Shown here: in pieces, positions 17,526 through 26,357 of the stretch
Numbering within the stretch: position 1 is the stretch's first letter
Layout of the letters: every line of letters starts with the position of its first letter
Origin: Sulfitobacter sp. SK012
Lineage (GTDB): Bacteria > Pseudomonadota > Alphaproteobacteria > Rhodobacterales > Rhodobacteraceae
DNA length: 64,000 nucleotides
Reading direction: 5' to 3'
Assembly (NCBI RefSeq): GCF_003352085.1
Contig: NZ_CP025804.1
Coordinates: forward strand, 4,216,001-4,280,000
Made by a program: the position numbers and the translations under genes
Notes under the pieces: generated by a model
Seen by the model: the letters and a program-made list of their open reading frames with translations, nothing else
Databases searched by the model: none
Told to the model about the DNA's origin: nothing

Positions 17526-18932
17526 TCAGAGTTTATAGGCAGTTTTGGCAAGCCCGTAGGCGAGGTCATAGGCGACCTCAAAGGCGTCCGCTTCACGCAG
17601 ACGCCCTGTTGTGACGAGGGTCGAAAGATAGGCGCAGTCGGACCTGCGCGACACATCATGGCGCGCGGGGATCGAACAAAATGCGCGGGTGTCATCGTTA
17701 AATCCGGCCGTATTGTAAAATCCACAGGTTTCGGTCGTTGCTTCGCGAAACCGCTTGATGCCTTCATAGCTGTCAAAGAACCACCAAGGCGGGCCCAGCT
17801 TCAGCGCCGGATACGCACCCGCCAAAGGCGCAAGCTCGCGGCTATACGCAGTTTCATCCAACGTGAACAAAATCACTGTCAGATCGGGTTCCATGCCCAC
17901 GGCATCCAACAACGGCTTAAGCGCTTCGACATAATCCGTGCGACCGGGAATATCGAACCCCTTGTCGCGCCCGAATTGGGCGAAAACATCAGCACTATGA
18001 TTGCGCCGCGAGCCAGGGTGGATTTGCATCGTTAGCCCATCCTCGATGCTCATCTTGGCCATTTCTGTCAGCATCTGACCACGAAACATTTCAGCCTGCT
18101 GGGCAGAAAACCCGCCGGAAAGAACTGTGGCAAACAACGCACGCGCATCGTCTTGGCTCAAATTTGCTGTGGTCGCGGTTGGGTGGCCATGATCCGAAGC
18201 CGTGGCCCCATGAGATTTAAAAAACGCGCGGCGTGCAACGTGGGCCGCCAGATAGCGAGACCATGTTGACGTGTCTTCGCCGGTTAGCGCGCCAAGGGCT
18301 GTGACGTTTTCTGCAAACCCTGCAAAATCAGGATCGACAACGGCGTCGGGACGGTAGGTCGTCACGACTTTGCCCTGCCATCCGCTTTCTTTAATGTAGC
18401 GGTGCCAGCGCAGATCATCCGTTGCGCCCTCTGTCGTGGCAAGAAGCTCAATGTTGAAATGGTCAAACAATGCGCGCGGCCGGAATGCAGGTGTTGCAAG
18501 CTTCGCTTCGATCTTGTCGTAAATAGCATCCGCTGTTGATGTGCTCAAAACCTGATCAATCCCGAATACATGTTCGAATGAATGATCCAACCACATCGCC
18601 GTGGGCGTGCCCCGAAAGAGCGAAAATGCGGCGGCAAAGCGGTGCCAAATCTTGCGAGGATCAGTTTCCACCAGACCACCATCAACCCGCGGAATACCCA
18701 GATCAGCCATTGGCACGCCTTGGCTGACGAGCATGCGGAACACGTAATGATCCGGCACAACAAAAAGCTCAGCAGGGTTTGAGAACCGCGCATTTTTGGC
18801 AAACCAGCTTGGGTCACAATGTCCATGCGGGCTAAGGATAGGGAGGTCCGACACTGCGCCATAAAGCGCGCGCGCCAGATCGCGCTGTCGTTCGCCTACG
18901 GGGAAAAGACGGTCAGGATCGGTTAGTGTCAC
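17526..18932 (-). CDS. uxaC: Glucuronate (uronate) isomerase UxaC
   Basis: Isomerises D-glucuronate to D-fructuronate and D-galacturonate to D-tagaturonate. About 468 residues, close to the usual 470. The metal motif HGHCDP is at 36-41; the SDHGHPT and IHPGSRRNHS segments, and the C-terminal GPPWWFFDS block, are also typical. I choose the GTG at 18932 with GGGG about 9 nt upstream. A longer frame from a TTG at 18956 would touch the operator site and has no clear ribosome binding site. It is the first gene of uxaC-kduI-kduD-uxuB and is divergent from a GntR gene. Confidence 0.93.
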   Translation of the reverse strand: MTLTDPDRLFPVGERQRDLARALYGAVSDLPILSPHGHCDPSWFAKNARFSNPAELFVVPDHYVFRMLVSQGVPMADLGIPRVDGGLVETDPRKIWHRFAAAFSLFRGTPTAMWLDHSFEHVFGIDQVLSTSTADAIYDKIEAKLATPAFRPRALFDHFNIELLATTEGATDDLRWHRYIKESGWQGKVVTTYRPDAVVDPDFAGFAENVTALGALTGEDTSTWSRYLAAHVARRAFFKSHGATASDHGHPTATTANLSQDDARALFATVLSGGFSAQQAEMFRGQMLTEMAKMSIEDGLTMQIHPGSRRNHSADVFAQFGRDKGFDIPGRTDYVEALKPLLDAVGMEPDLTVILFTLDETAYSRELAPLAGAYPALKLGPPWWFFDSYEGIKRFREATTETCGFYNTAGFNDDTRAFCSIPARHDVSRRSDCAYLSTLVTTGRLREADAFEVAYDLAYGLAKTAYKL

Positions 18933-18956
18933 TGCAATATGCCCCGTATTTTCCAA

Positions 18957-18976
18957 CTAGTATTCTAATATGCTAG
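18957..18976. promoter_or_regulatory. Overlapping uronate-regulon operators (site 6)
   Basis: CTAGTATTCTAA (18957-18968) and CTAATATGCTAG (18965-18976) overlap by four bases in the divergent promoter region of uxaC and the second GntR gene. They end about 25 bp upstream of the preferred uxaC start, a position that fits repression of that operon. Confidence 0.6.
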
Positions 18977-19033
18977 ATGATTAGATGTGTCAAAGCGCAA
19001 TTAGGCTTTCATTCGACCTAACTGGTTACTGAA

Positions 19034-19729
19034 ATGACAATTCACATCCCAACCCTCAGCCCTCTCAAGACATCCCGGGGATCAGCTACCGAACGTGTCT
19101 TTGACGCGCTCTATATTGCGGTGATTTCGGTCAAGCTGCCGCCCGGCACAAAGGTTTCGGAAGTGGACGTGGCCAGGCAACTTGACGTGTCGCGTCAACC
19201 CGTCCGCGATGCCTTTTTCCGGCTCTCGAACCTTGGTTTTTTGTCTATTCGCGCGCAACGCCCCACTCTGATCACCCAAATTTCACTGCGCGCGATTCAC
19301 GACGCCGTGTTCACCAGAACAGCCCTTGAGGTAGAATGCCTGCGCGAAGCTGTGGTCAAAAACAAAGCACACTTAGTCGAAGGCATGCGGGCCAATATTG
19401 CCGATCAAGAGCTGGCTTTGCTGGCAGATACCGCGGCTTTTCACGCTATCGACGAAGCGTTCCACGAACTTATCTGTGCTGTCTCCGGACACGATCATAT
19501 TTGGCCCCTCATCCGCGAACAAAAAGGCCATTTGGACCGGCTGCGTTTCTTATCCTTGTCACAAGAAAGACGCCAACACGTCATTGCAGAACACCGGAAA
19601 ATCCTCGAAGCCATCCTGAAGGGCGACACTGCTCAAGCGGAAAAGCTACTCCGCGAGCATATTTCAGCGATCAAGGACATCCTACCTACGATTGTCGAGC
19701 GTTATCCCGATTATTGCGAAATCGCGTAG
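19034..19729 (+). CDS. GntR-family regulator, FadR/FCD subfamily (second copy)
   Basis: A 231-residue regulator with a winged helix (about residues 18-80) whose recognition segment is SRQPVRDAFFRL. The FCD domain keeps the Asp-x3-His of DEAFHELI and the later His in AEHRKI and REHISAI. It is divergent from uxaC with shared operators between them, and convergent with the third GntR gene. Its DNA-contact segment is nearly the same as in the other two, so it probably reads the same motif, perhaps with another effector. Confidence 0.9.
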   Translation: MTIHIPTLSPLKTSRGSATERVFDALYIAVISVKLPPGTKVSEVDVARQLDVSRQPVRDAFFRLSNLGFLSIRAQRPTLITQISLRAIHDAVFTRTALEVECLREAVVKNKAHLVEGMRANIADQELALLADTAAFHAIDEAFHELICAVSGHDHIWPLIREQKGHLDRLRFLSLSQERRQHVIAEHRKILEAILKGDTAQAEKLLREHISAIKDILPTIVERYPDYCEIA

Positions 19730-19904
19730 CCATAGTCATCCCCTTTAACGTTGAACTCATCACCGCAAGAAACTGGGTTTCTGGCGAAGGTATATTCGCC
19801 GCGTCGACAAGAACGCTTGCCGATTGAGAACGGCGTTACGTTCAATTCCCTAACCCAAACCAACAGCCGGCCAAATGGTGCTGTCAAATCAGCCGAGCAG
19901 TCCC

Positions 19905-20594
19905 TTAATCCTCGAAGAAGTCCGGGGAATTTTTGCAAGCATTCTTTAATGTGGCGTCAAGATGCCTGAGATGAAATCGTGTTCTTGCGACAGCTGTTTC
20001 TTCATCTCTTTCGCACAAAGCATCATAGATGCCAGTGTGCCCTTCAAGAACTTCTTGCATGCCCTCTGCGTCGGACAACTCAAGTGTACAGGCGCGATCT
20101 GTATGCGCCTTGTTCTGCGCGATCACTTTGAATGCGTGTGCGCAATTGGCGGCAAGACAGATCAAATTATGGAAATGATAATCCAGCGACTTCAACATTG
20201 CGGCATCACTGGCGTCGACGGCCTGCCTTTGCAGGCTTAGGTTTTCTGCGATCAAATCCAGCTGGTCCTGCTGCGCGACTTGGCACGCCATCCGAACAAC
20301 TTCGACCTCAACCGCAGCTCGGATAAACCGCGTATTGCGCAATTCCTCATGCGATATTTTGCGCACGCGGGTCGCCCTTTGTGGCCTTATCTCGAGGAGG
20401 TTCAATTCCCCCAATCGCATAAATGCTTCTCTGACCGGCTGGCGGGACACATTGCAAGCTTTGGCGATCTCAGCTTCCGAGAGCTTTGCGCCTGGGGCCA
20501 ATTTCAAAGAGATGATGTCCGACTTCAACTGACGAAAGACTTCTTCTGTCGTTGTAAGCCTTTTTGCGTCTTGAGACGGCTCTAGCGTTATCAT
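19905..20594 (-). CDS. GntR-family regulator, FadR/FCD subfamily (third copy)
   Basis: A 229-residue regulator with the recognition segment SRQPVREAFMRL, nearly identical to the other two, followed by the shared IRPQRATRV wing. The FCD domain has DYHFHNLI, EGHTGI and RFHLRHL as the likely metal or effector positions. It is divergent from the second TRAP operon, with one weaker operator match in the 327-bp gap. Its FCD half differs from the others, which suggests a different ligand. Confidence 0.9.
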   Translation of the reverse strand: MITLEPSQDAKRLTTTEEVFRQLKSDIISLKLAPGAKLSEAEIAKACNVSRQPVREAFMRLGELNLLEIRPQRATRVRKISHEELRNTRFIRAAVEVEVVRMACQVAQQDQLDLIAENLSLQRQAVDASDAAMLKSLDYHFHNLICLAANCAHAFKVIAQNKAHTDRACTLELSDAEGMQEVLEGHTGIYDALCERDEETAVARTRFHLRHLDATLKNACKNSPDFFED

Positions 20595-20794
20595 TTCAAA
20601 ATCCGATGCCTGTTTGCCGCGTGTTCTTATACTGGGCTACGATATTCACCTAATGCCTAAAGGCTTAACTGCAATCGTAACACCATTCCGCTGAAAGCTA
20701 ATCTGAGAATATCTTCGCTTTGTTCTAGCACTCCTCGCTCTCCCTCTGTTTGGGCATCTTGCCAACTGATCGGGTAAGACTGGCATAATTCAAA

Positions 20795-20806
20795 GTACCA
20801 TACTAG
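20795..20806. promoter_or_regulatory. Uronate-regulon operator half-site (site 7)
   Basis: The right half ATACTAG (20800-20806) matches the shared motif exactly; the left half is degenerate (GTACC at 20795-20799). It lies 116 bp before the second TRAP binding-protein gene, in a gap (20595-20921) that otherwise holds no gene I can support. Confidence 0.4.
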
Positions 20807-20921
20807 TCCGCATTTTTCTTGACGTGCAGCTACTGGCAGGTTTAGGTCTCTGCAGATTTGCACAGAATCTACCCGCCCAAACACATGACTGGGCGGGAAA
20901 TTGATGACTGGGAGAAACAAG

Positions 20922-21938
20922 ATGACAATTCTAAATATGGCAGCAAAAAAGGCGCTTCACCTTACAAAGGGCCTCGCTTTGGTAACCGGGATGAGCGTGA
21001 TCTCATTCACGGCGGCTTACGCACAAGACGTCACACTGCGTGGTGCAAGCATGTTTGACGACAACCATGCTTTCACAAAAACAATGGTAAAATTCGCTGA
21101 CTTGGTTGGTGAATACTATGATGGCGACGTTGAATTTGATCTGCGCCTGAACGGTGAACTGGGTGTAGAAAAAGACTACGTCAATTTCCTGCAGCAGGGT
21201 GTGGCGATTGATTACACCATCATGGCACCTTCAAATATGGCCAAGTTCGCGCCTGCGATCCCTCTGATGGATATGCCTTTCCTGTTCCGTGATTTGGACC
21301 ATTGGAACGCAGTTCTGTCCAGCGACGCCTTTGCACCGTTGGAAGCAGAATTGGCTGAAAACGCAGATATCATGATCATCGGTTATACTGGTGGCGGTGT
21401 TCGCAACCTTGTTTCAAGCGCACCTATTGGCAATCTTGAAGAACTCGCAGGTCACAAGATGCGGGTTATGGGTGCCCCCATTCAGGCTCAGACTTTCTCG
21501 GCCCTGACGGCGGCGCCATCGGCGATTGCCTATAACGAGGTCTATAATGCCATCCAATCCGGCGTAATTGCAGGGTTTGAAAACGAAGCTGCAAGCATTC
21601 AAAACCTCAAGTTCTATGAAGTTGCGCCACATGTCACTTTGACCAAGCACACAATCACTGTGCGTCCCATTGTGATGAGTGGCAAAACCTTCCGCAAGCT
21701 GCCTGAAGCTTTGCAGGCGGCGGTCATGAAAGCGGGATCAGAAGCCGGCGCATTCGGCCGTGAGCTGGAGTCTCGTGAAGACGGCCTAAAGCTGCAAGAA
21801 ATGGTGGATGCGGGTCAAGTTCAGGTTCAGGAATTTGAAGGCCGCGAGAAGCTGCTTGAGATGGTGATCCCAGTTCAAGACACCTTTGCTGCTGAGATCA
21901 ATGCGACCGACCTGCTTGCGAACGTACGCGGCATGTGA
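20922..21938 (+). CDS. TRAP transporter substrate-binding protein (DctP family, second system)
   Basis: A 338-residue periplasmic binding protein with a signal peptide that ends near AAYA, at about residues 33-36. It has the DctP signature NEVYNAIQSGVIAGFENEAA and a KMRVM segment with the carboxylate-contacting Arg. TGGGAGA precedes the ATG at 20922. The sequence is well diverged from the first TRAP binding protein, so the two systems probably prefer different uronates or oxidation states. A terminator hairpin follows the stop codon. Confidence 0.9.
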   Translation: MTILNMAAKKALHLTKGLALVTGMSVISFTAAYAQDVTLRGASMFDDNHAFTKTMVKFADLVGEYYDGDVEFDLRLNGELGVEKDYVNFLQQGVAIDYTIMAPSNMAKFAPAIPLMDMPFLFRDLDHWNAVLSSDAFAPLEAELAENADIMIIGYTGGGVRNLVSSAPIGNLEELAGHKMRVMGAPIQAQTFSALTAAPSAIAYNEVYNAIQSGVIAGFENEAASIQNLKFYEVAPHVTLTKHTITVRPIVMSGKTFRKLPEALQAAVMKAGSEAGAFGRELESREDGLKLQEMVDAGQVQVQEFEGREKLLEMVIPVQDTFAAEINATDLLANVRGM

Positions 21939-21947
21939 TGCGATTTA

Positions 21948-21977
21948 GGGGCACCCTTCCTGGGTGCCCCTTTTCTT
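21948..21977 (+). terminator. Attenuating terminator after the second dctP
   Basis: GGGGCACCC (21948-21956) pairs with GGGTGCCCC (21962-21970) around a 5-nt loop, followed by TTTTCTTT. As in the first TRAP operon, it sits between the binding-protein gene and dctQ. Confidence 0.85.
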
Positions 21978-22020
21978 TAACTTGGAGCCCTAAGCTCCAC
22001 AGAATTGAAGCGAACTCATC

Positions 22021-22515
22021 ATGGTAGGGCGATTCCTCGAAACATTCTGCGGTGGTCTGCGCATCTTGCTGGGCTGCCTGATGGCATCACTTGCGATACC
22101 CGTCGGCATGCAGGTGATATCGCGCTACACAGGTATTATCCCTACCTATCTTTGGACCGAAGAACTGGCCACTTTCATCTTCGTATGGGTGGTTATGATT
22201 GGCTCCATGGTTGCAGTCTGGGACGGCACACATTTTGATGTTGTCATCACCCCGGACGCCATGAGCCCGCTGGGGCAGCTGCTTCAGAAATCGGTCGTAT
22301 ATGTATTCATACTGATTTTTGCCGCCTTGTTTGCTTGGTACGGCATCGAATACGCCAAAGTTGGATCCATCCAAAGTTCGATGATGTTACGTGCAAATTT
22401 GCTATGGATTTATATCTCCGTCCCGCTTGCTGGTACGATCTGGGCCATTTTCAGCGGCTACCGTCTGTATGAAGCATTCGCGGCCTACCGCACGAGCAAA
22501 GAGGCAGTATCATGA
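22021..22515 (+). CDS. TRAP transporter small membrane subunit (DctQ family, second system)
   Basis: A 164-residue protein with four hydrophobic helices and the family pattern WTEELATFIFVWVVMIGSMV near residues 45-64. It overlaps the next gene by 4 bp (ATGA), so translation is probably coupled. The Shine-Dalgarno is weak. Confidence 0.9.
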   Translation: MVGRFLETFCGGLRILLGCLMASLAIPVGMQVISRYTGIIPTYLWTEELATFIFVWVVMIGSMVAVWDGTHFDVVITPDAMSPLGQLLQKSVVYVFILIFAALFAWYGIEYAKVGSIQSSMMLRANLLWIYISVPLAGTIWAIFSGYRLYEAFAAYRTSKEAVS

Positions 22516-23822
22516 TCATCACAACAGGTGTTGCCTGCGCCGTTCTGGTTGGCGGGTTTCTACTCCTAATCCTAATCCGAGTTCCCGTCGCATTCGCGCT
22601 GGGGATCGCGACAATTCCAATCGTCATTCTGGATATCAGGTTGACCCCTTTCATCATCTTGGACCGGATGTTTCAGTCCTACAATTCATTCATATTGCTT
22701 GCTGTGCCGTTCTTCTTGTTGGCCGCAAACCTGATGAATTCAGGAAAAATCACCACCAAACTGATTGATCTGGCGCGCGTCTTGACAGGTTGGATGCCCG
22801 GCGGACTGGGCCACGTGAATGTTGCCGTTTCCATGCTGTTTGCTGGCATTTCGGGATCGTCGACAGCGGATGCAGCTGGGTGCGGCAAAATCCTGATCCC
22901 AGCGATGGTCAAAGAAGGGTATGACACGCGCTTTGCGATCGCGATCACCGCATGTTCGTCGGTCATGGGCGTGATCATTCCGCCCAGTATTTTGATGGTG
23001 GTCTGGGGTGGCGTGATGCAAATTTCAGTGGGCGCATTGTTCTTGGCTGGTGCCATTCCGGGCCTGCTGATTGGCGGGGCATTGATGGCGACCGTTTATG
23101 GATACGCAAAAGTCTATGACTACCCGATCGCACTGAAGCCAACATTTGCCCAATTCTGGAGCGCCTTCAAAGGGGCCGCCTTGGCCTTGCTGACCCCTAT
23201 CCTAGTCATTGGCGGCATTGTCGGGGGCATCGTAACCCCTACAGAAAGCGCGATCATCGCGGCGGGATATGCGCTGATCCTCGGCGTGTTTGTCTACCGC
23301 ACGGTGACCATCAAGGACTTGGGGCACATCTTTTATGACACCGGCCGTTTCGCATCCATCTCACTGTTTGCGATTGGCACAGCATCGGCCTTTGGCTGGA
23401 TGCTGGCGTTCTACAACGTGCCGCGTTTGATTGTAGATAGTTTGACCGCACATGAGCTCGGAATGATCGGCACCTCCCTAATTATTGCCGCCCTCTTCCT
23501 GTTCTTTGGCCTGTTCATCGACGCCATTCCAACTATCATTATTTTGGGCACAGTGCTCTTGCCCGTCGCAACAGCAGCAGACATCCACCCAATCGCATTT
23601 GCGATCATTGGCATTATCTCACTGGCGTTTGGGCTGGTGACGCCGCCTTACGGGTTATGTCTGCTGATATCGGCAGCCATTGGAGGTATGAACGTGATCA
23701 GTGTTATGAGGGACGTCTGTATCATCCTCGCGCCAATGCTGTTGATCCTGATTTTGATCATCCTGTTCCCAGAAATTGCGCTTTGGCTGCCGCGCACATT
23801 GATGCCGATGACCTTCAAATGA
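22512..23822 (+). CDS. TRAP transporter large membrane subunit (DctM family, second system)
   Basis: A 436-residue permease with about 12 helices. Typical loops include SGSSTADAAGCGKILIPAM and GLFIDAIPTIIILGTVLLP. It completes the second TRAP transporter and is followed after 28 bp by uxuA, which places the transporter and the mannonate dehydratase in one transcription unit. Confidence 0.93.
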   Translation: MIITTGVACAVLVGGFLLLILIRVPVAFALGIATIPIVILDIRLTPFIILDRMFQSYNSFILLAVPFFLLAANLMNSGKITTKLIDLARVLTGWMPGGLGHVNVAVSMLFAGISGSSTADAAGCGKILIPAMVKEGYDTRFAIAITACSSVMGVIIPPSILMVVWGGVMQISVGALFLAGAIPGLLIGGALMATVYGYAKVYDYPIALKPTFAQFWSAFKGAALALLTPILVIGGIVGGIVTPTESAIIAAGYALILGVFVYRTVTIKDLGHIFYDTGRFASISLFAIGTASAFGWMLAFYNVPRLIVDSLTAHELGMIGTSLIIAALFLFFGLFIDAIPTIIILGTVLLPVATAADIHPIAFAIIGIISLAFGLVTPPYGLCLLISAAIGGMNVISVMRDVCIILAPMLLILILIILFPEIALWLPRTLMPMTFK

Positions 23823-23850
23823 GCTTGCTTGCGCAGAATATGGGGCCCCA

Positions 23851-25011
23851 ATGAAACCTGTCTGGCGGTGGTTTGGACCCGATGATCCAATCTCCTTGTC
23901 GCAGATCAGACAGGCGGGTGCTTTGGGGATCGTCACTGCCCTGCACAACCGCAAGCCGGGAGAGGTCTGGCCAGCCGAAGAGATCGCATCGACCAAGGCC
24001 ATGATCGAACAGAGCGGCCTGACTTGGGACGTTTGCGAGTCGATCTGGATGTCGGATGAGATCAAGCTGAAAGGCAGCCTCGCTAAGGCAGAGATCGAAG
24101 CTTGGATCGGAACCATGCGCAATCTCGCTGAAGCGGGTGTACGGATCATCTGTTACAACTTCATGCCTCTACTCGACTGGACCCGCACGGATCTGAGTTA
24201 TGAAGTTGCGGGCCGCGGGCAGGCCCTTCGGTTCGATATCGTCGATTTCATCATCTTTGACGTGCATATCCTAAAGCGCCCAAATGCTGAGTTAGGTTAT
24301 GACGAGCAGTCTTTAGTTGAGGCTGCAACCAGATTTGGGACCATGGATGGAACGGCGCAGGCAGCGTTGGAAAGCAACATTATCGCCGGACTTCCTGGCA
24401 GCGCCACAGGTTTCACCCGTGATCACCTGCGCACCGGCATCGCGCGCTTTTCACAGCTTTCCCATGATGATTTGCGCGCGAACCTCGCGTCTTTCCTTGA
24501 GGTCGTCGTTCCAGAGGCCGAAGCACTTGGCGTTAAGCTTGCGATTCATCCAGATGATCCGCCGCGGCCTCTGTTTGGACTGCCCCGCTGCGTCTCAACA
24601 GCAGGCGATCTAAGGTTCATGGTGGCCGCACAAACCACGCTTACAAATGGCCTGACACTCTGTACCGGATCACTTGGCGCTCATCCCGACAACGATCTGC
24701 CGGGCATCGCCAGCGAATTTTCCGATCGTATACATTTTGCTCATCTGCGTAATGTGCGGCGCGAAGTAAACGGTAGCTTTTTTGAATCTGGCCTGCTTGA
24801 AGGCAGCACAGACATGCTCGACGTATTGACCCGGTTGATCAAGGACCGGCCACTCCCAGCAAGCGATCTGCCCTTTCGCCCTGATCACGGCCACCTGCTA
24901 GAATTCGAGGCAGGTCAGAAATCAAACCCTGGCTATAGCTATATTGGCCGTCTCAAGAGCCTTGCAGAGCTACAAGGTGCCATTGCGGCAATGAGCGCTG
25001 AACACAAGTAG
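23851..25011 (+). CDS. uxuA: D-mannonate dehydratase UxuA
   Basis: Dehydrates D-mannonate to KDG, completing the UxaC-UxuB-UxuA branch. The 386-residue TIM-barrel protein has CYNFMPLLDWTRTDL near 107-121, the metal-site segment KLAIHPDDPP (about 230-239) and DHGHLLEFE near the C-terminus, all normal for the family. A GGGG lies just upstream of the ATG. It sits at the end of the second TRAP operon rather than with uxuB, so the pathway genes are split over two operons under the same regulatory motif. Confidence 0.95.
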   Translation: MKPVWRWFGPDDPISLSQIRQAGALGIVTALHNRKPGEVWPAEEIASTKAMIEQSGLTWDVCESIWMSDEIKLKGSLAKAEIEAWIGTMRNLAEAGVRIICYNFMPLLDWTRTDLSYEVAGRGQALRFDIVDFIIFDVHILKRPNAELGYDEQSLVEAATRFGTMDGTAQAALESNIIAGLPGSATGFTRDHLRTGIARFSQLSHDDLRANLASFLEVVVPEAEALGVKLAIHPDDPPRPLFGLPRCVSTAGDLRFMVAAQTTLTNGLTLCTGSLGAHPDNDLPGIASEFSDRIHFAHLRNVRREVNGSFFESGLLEGSTDMLDVLTRLIKDRPLPASDLPFRPDHGHLLEFEAGQKSNPGYSYIGRLKSLAELQGAIAAMSAEHK

Positions 25012-25069
25012 ATCATAATTGACGGCGAAGCAGCAGTCTTGCTGGGACATTGGCACTTGAGAGAAACAA

Positions 25070-25136
25070 CGAAACCGCCGCGGCTTGTGGCCATCGGCGG
25101 TTTCGCAAGTATCGTTGGTCGGGGGAGGTTGATACC
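25070..25136 (-). repeat. Decayed tRNA-fMet 3'-end-like sequence with terminator hairpin
   Basis: Read on the minus strand, 25136-25106 resembles the T-arm and CCA end of the tRNA-fMet at 33240-33316. It is followed by the hairpin CGAAACCGCCG/CGGCGGTTTCG (25070-25105) and a T-rich tail. The hairpin and its CGGCTTGTGG loop are nearly the same as those after the intact tRNA. It can act as a minus-strand terminator for the pspA-yiaAB operon. It may also mark an old integration or duplication at tRNA-fMet. Confidence 0.5.
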
Positions 25137-25208
25137 AGCGATACTTACTCTGCCTTGTTCGCCCATGGGTAGGCCAGAGCTCGCATTGAAACTCTGGCCA
25201 CTTCCAAA

Positions 25209-25490
25209 TCAAACTGTTTCGGTCGAACTCGCTTCGGCCAGAAGGCGTTCGGTTTGGGCGTCTTCTAGTTTGTTATGCATGCGCTCGCTTTCCTCTTTAT
25301 CTCGAAGTGCTTTCGTAATGGTCACGGTCGAGCTGACCAGCATAATGGCTGCCATGGCGTAGAAACCTTTAGCGGCAAAACTCGCTTCCAGTGAGTAAAT
25401 ACCACCTGCCATCATAGCGGCCGCTACCGCGAACTGGACATACGTGAAGAGGTTCCAGGAATTCGATGATTTGTTGATGTAGGTATTCAT
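25209..25490 (-). CDS. YiaA/YiaB two-helix inner membrane protein
   Basis: A 93-residue protein with two hydrophobic helices (about residues 13-35 and 40-60), matching the YiaAB two-helix family, and a charged C-terminal tail. It lies 74 bp after pspA on the same strand with AAAGGA upstream, so it is probably co-transcribed with it. YiaAB proteins often accompany PspA-type envelope stress systems; their molecular role is not known. Confidence 0.8.
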   Translation of the reverse strand: MNTYINKSSNSWNLFTYVQFAVAAAMMAGGIYSLEASFAAKGFYAMAAIMLVSSTVTITKALRDKEESERMHNKLEDAQTERLLAEASSTETV

Positions 25491-25564
25491 GATGTTGATC
25501 CTTTAACTAAGTTTGGTAGAATTTAGACTGAATAATAATCGACGTTGAGTTGATGAATTTGACG

Positions 25565-26245
25565 CTATTTTGCGGCCTTCTTCTTCAACCGTTCGAGAAC
25601 AGAGGCGCTGTCAGGTTTCATTGGCGAACCGCACCCTTCGTCGGCCAAACGCGTGGCCAGATCCTCGGCATTATCTCCAACCGACAGCTCGACCAAAGCA
25701 GCCGCGGTGGCGTCGGCATGCTCTTGGCGCTCTTGCAAGCGTTCCAGGGTGGATTTGGCGTCTTTCAGGTCGTTGGTCGTGCCTGAAGGCATACTACCGC
25801 GCAGACGATGTGCCTTGTCGTTGGCCTCTGCGAGATGTTGACCTTGCTTCATATCGCGCAGGCAGGCCTCGCTTTCTGCCAAGCTGGATTTCAGGCAAAC
25901 TATTTGGGTTTCGTAAGTCTTGATCGCTCGGCGAGTCGTGTCACGCTCGGCTTCAAGACGGGCAATTGCTTCTGCAGCTTCAGCAGCGAGTTCTTCTCGG
26001 TCCTTCGCCAGCGCATCCAAAGCGCGGGTCTCGAGGTCAGAGATTTGAGCCTCAATCCGCTTGAGGGTGGATTTTTCGCGTTCTGCATAAGCCATTACAA
26101 CTGCAACCGCTTTGCGGGATTTACCAACGCCTTGCGCTGCATCCCGCATCTGTTGGCGAAGCAAAGCCAAGGCATTCGCATCAAGCACTGTAAGTGAGCT
26201 GTCGGTCATACGGCCGCGAGCCAAGGTCATTATTTGTTTGAACAT
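25565..26245 (-). CDS. pspA: PspA/IM30-family membrane-stress protein
   Basis: A peripheral membrane protein that stabilises the inner membrane under stress. The 226-residue sequence starts MFKQIMTLARGRMTDS, and is then mostly long charged helices (coiled coil, about residues 25-180), as in PspA/IM30. AGGAG precedes the ATG at 26245. It is divergent from a TetR gene, with three matching palindromes in the gap. The C-terminal quarter is richer in Ala and Asp and less conserved. No PspB, PspC or PspF gene is nearby, so control seems to be by the TetR protein. Confidence 0.85.
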   Translation of the reverse strand: MFKQIMTLARGRMTDSSLTVLDANALALLRQQMRDAAQGVGKSRKAVAVVMAYAEREKSTLKRIEAQISDLETRALDALAKDREELAAEAAEAIARLEAERDTTRRAIKTYETQIVCLKSSLAESEACLRDMKQGQHLAEANDKAHRLRGSMPSGTTNDLKDAKSTLERLQERQEHADATAAALVELSVGDNAEDLATRLADEGCGSPMKPDSASVLERLKKKAAK

Positions 26246-26264
26246 CGTAGTTTCTCCTGATAAT

Positions 26265-26335
26265 TGAACATCGTTCACATTGAACATGTACGACGAGCAT
26301 GAACATTGTTCAAGTGCAAATATGAACATTGTTCA
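26265..26335. promoter_or_regulatory. Three TetR-type operator palindromes
   Basis: TGAACATCGTTCA (26265-26277), TGAACATTGTTCA (26300-26312) and a second TGAACATTGTTCA (26323-26335) lie in the 112-bp gap between divergent pspA and the TetR gene. A further half-site (TTGAACATG) occurs near 26280. The two perfect copies are centred 23 bp apart. The arrangement fits repression of both genes. Confidence 0.75.
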
Positions 26336-26357
26336 AATTTCTTTTGGAGAACTAAAA

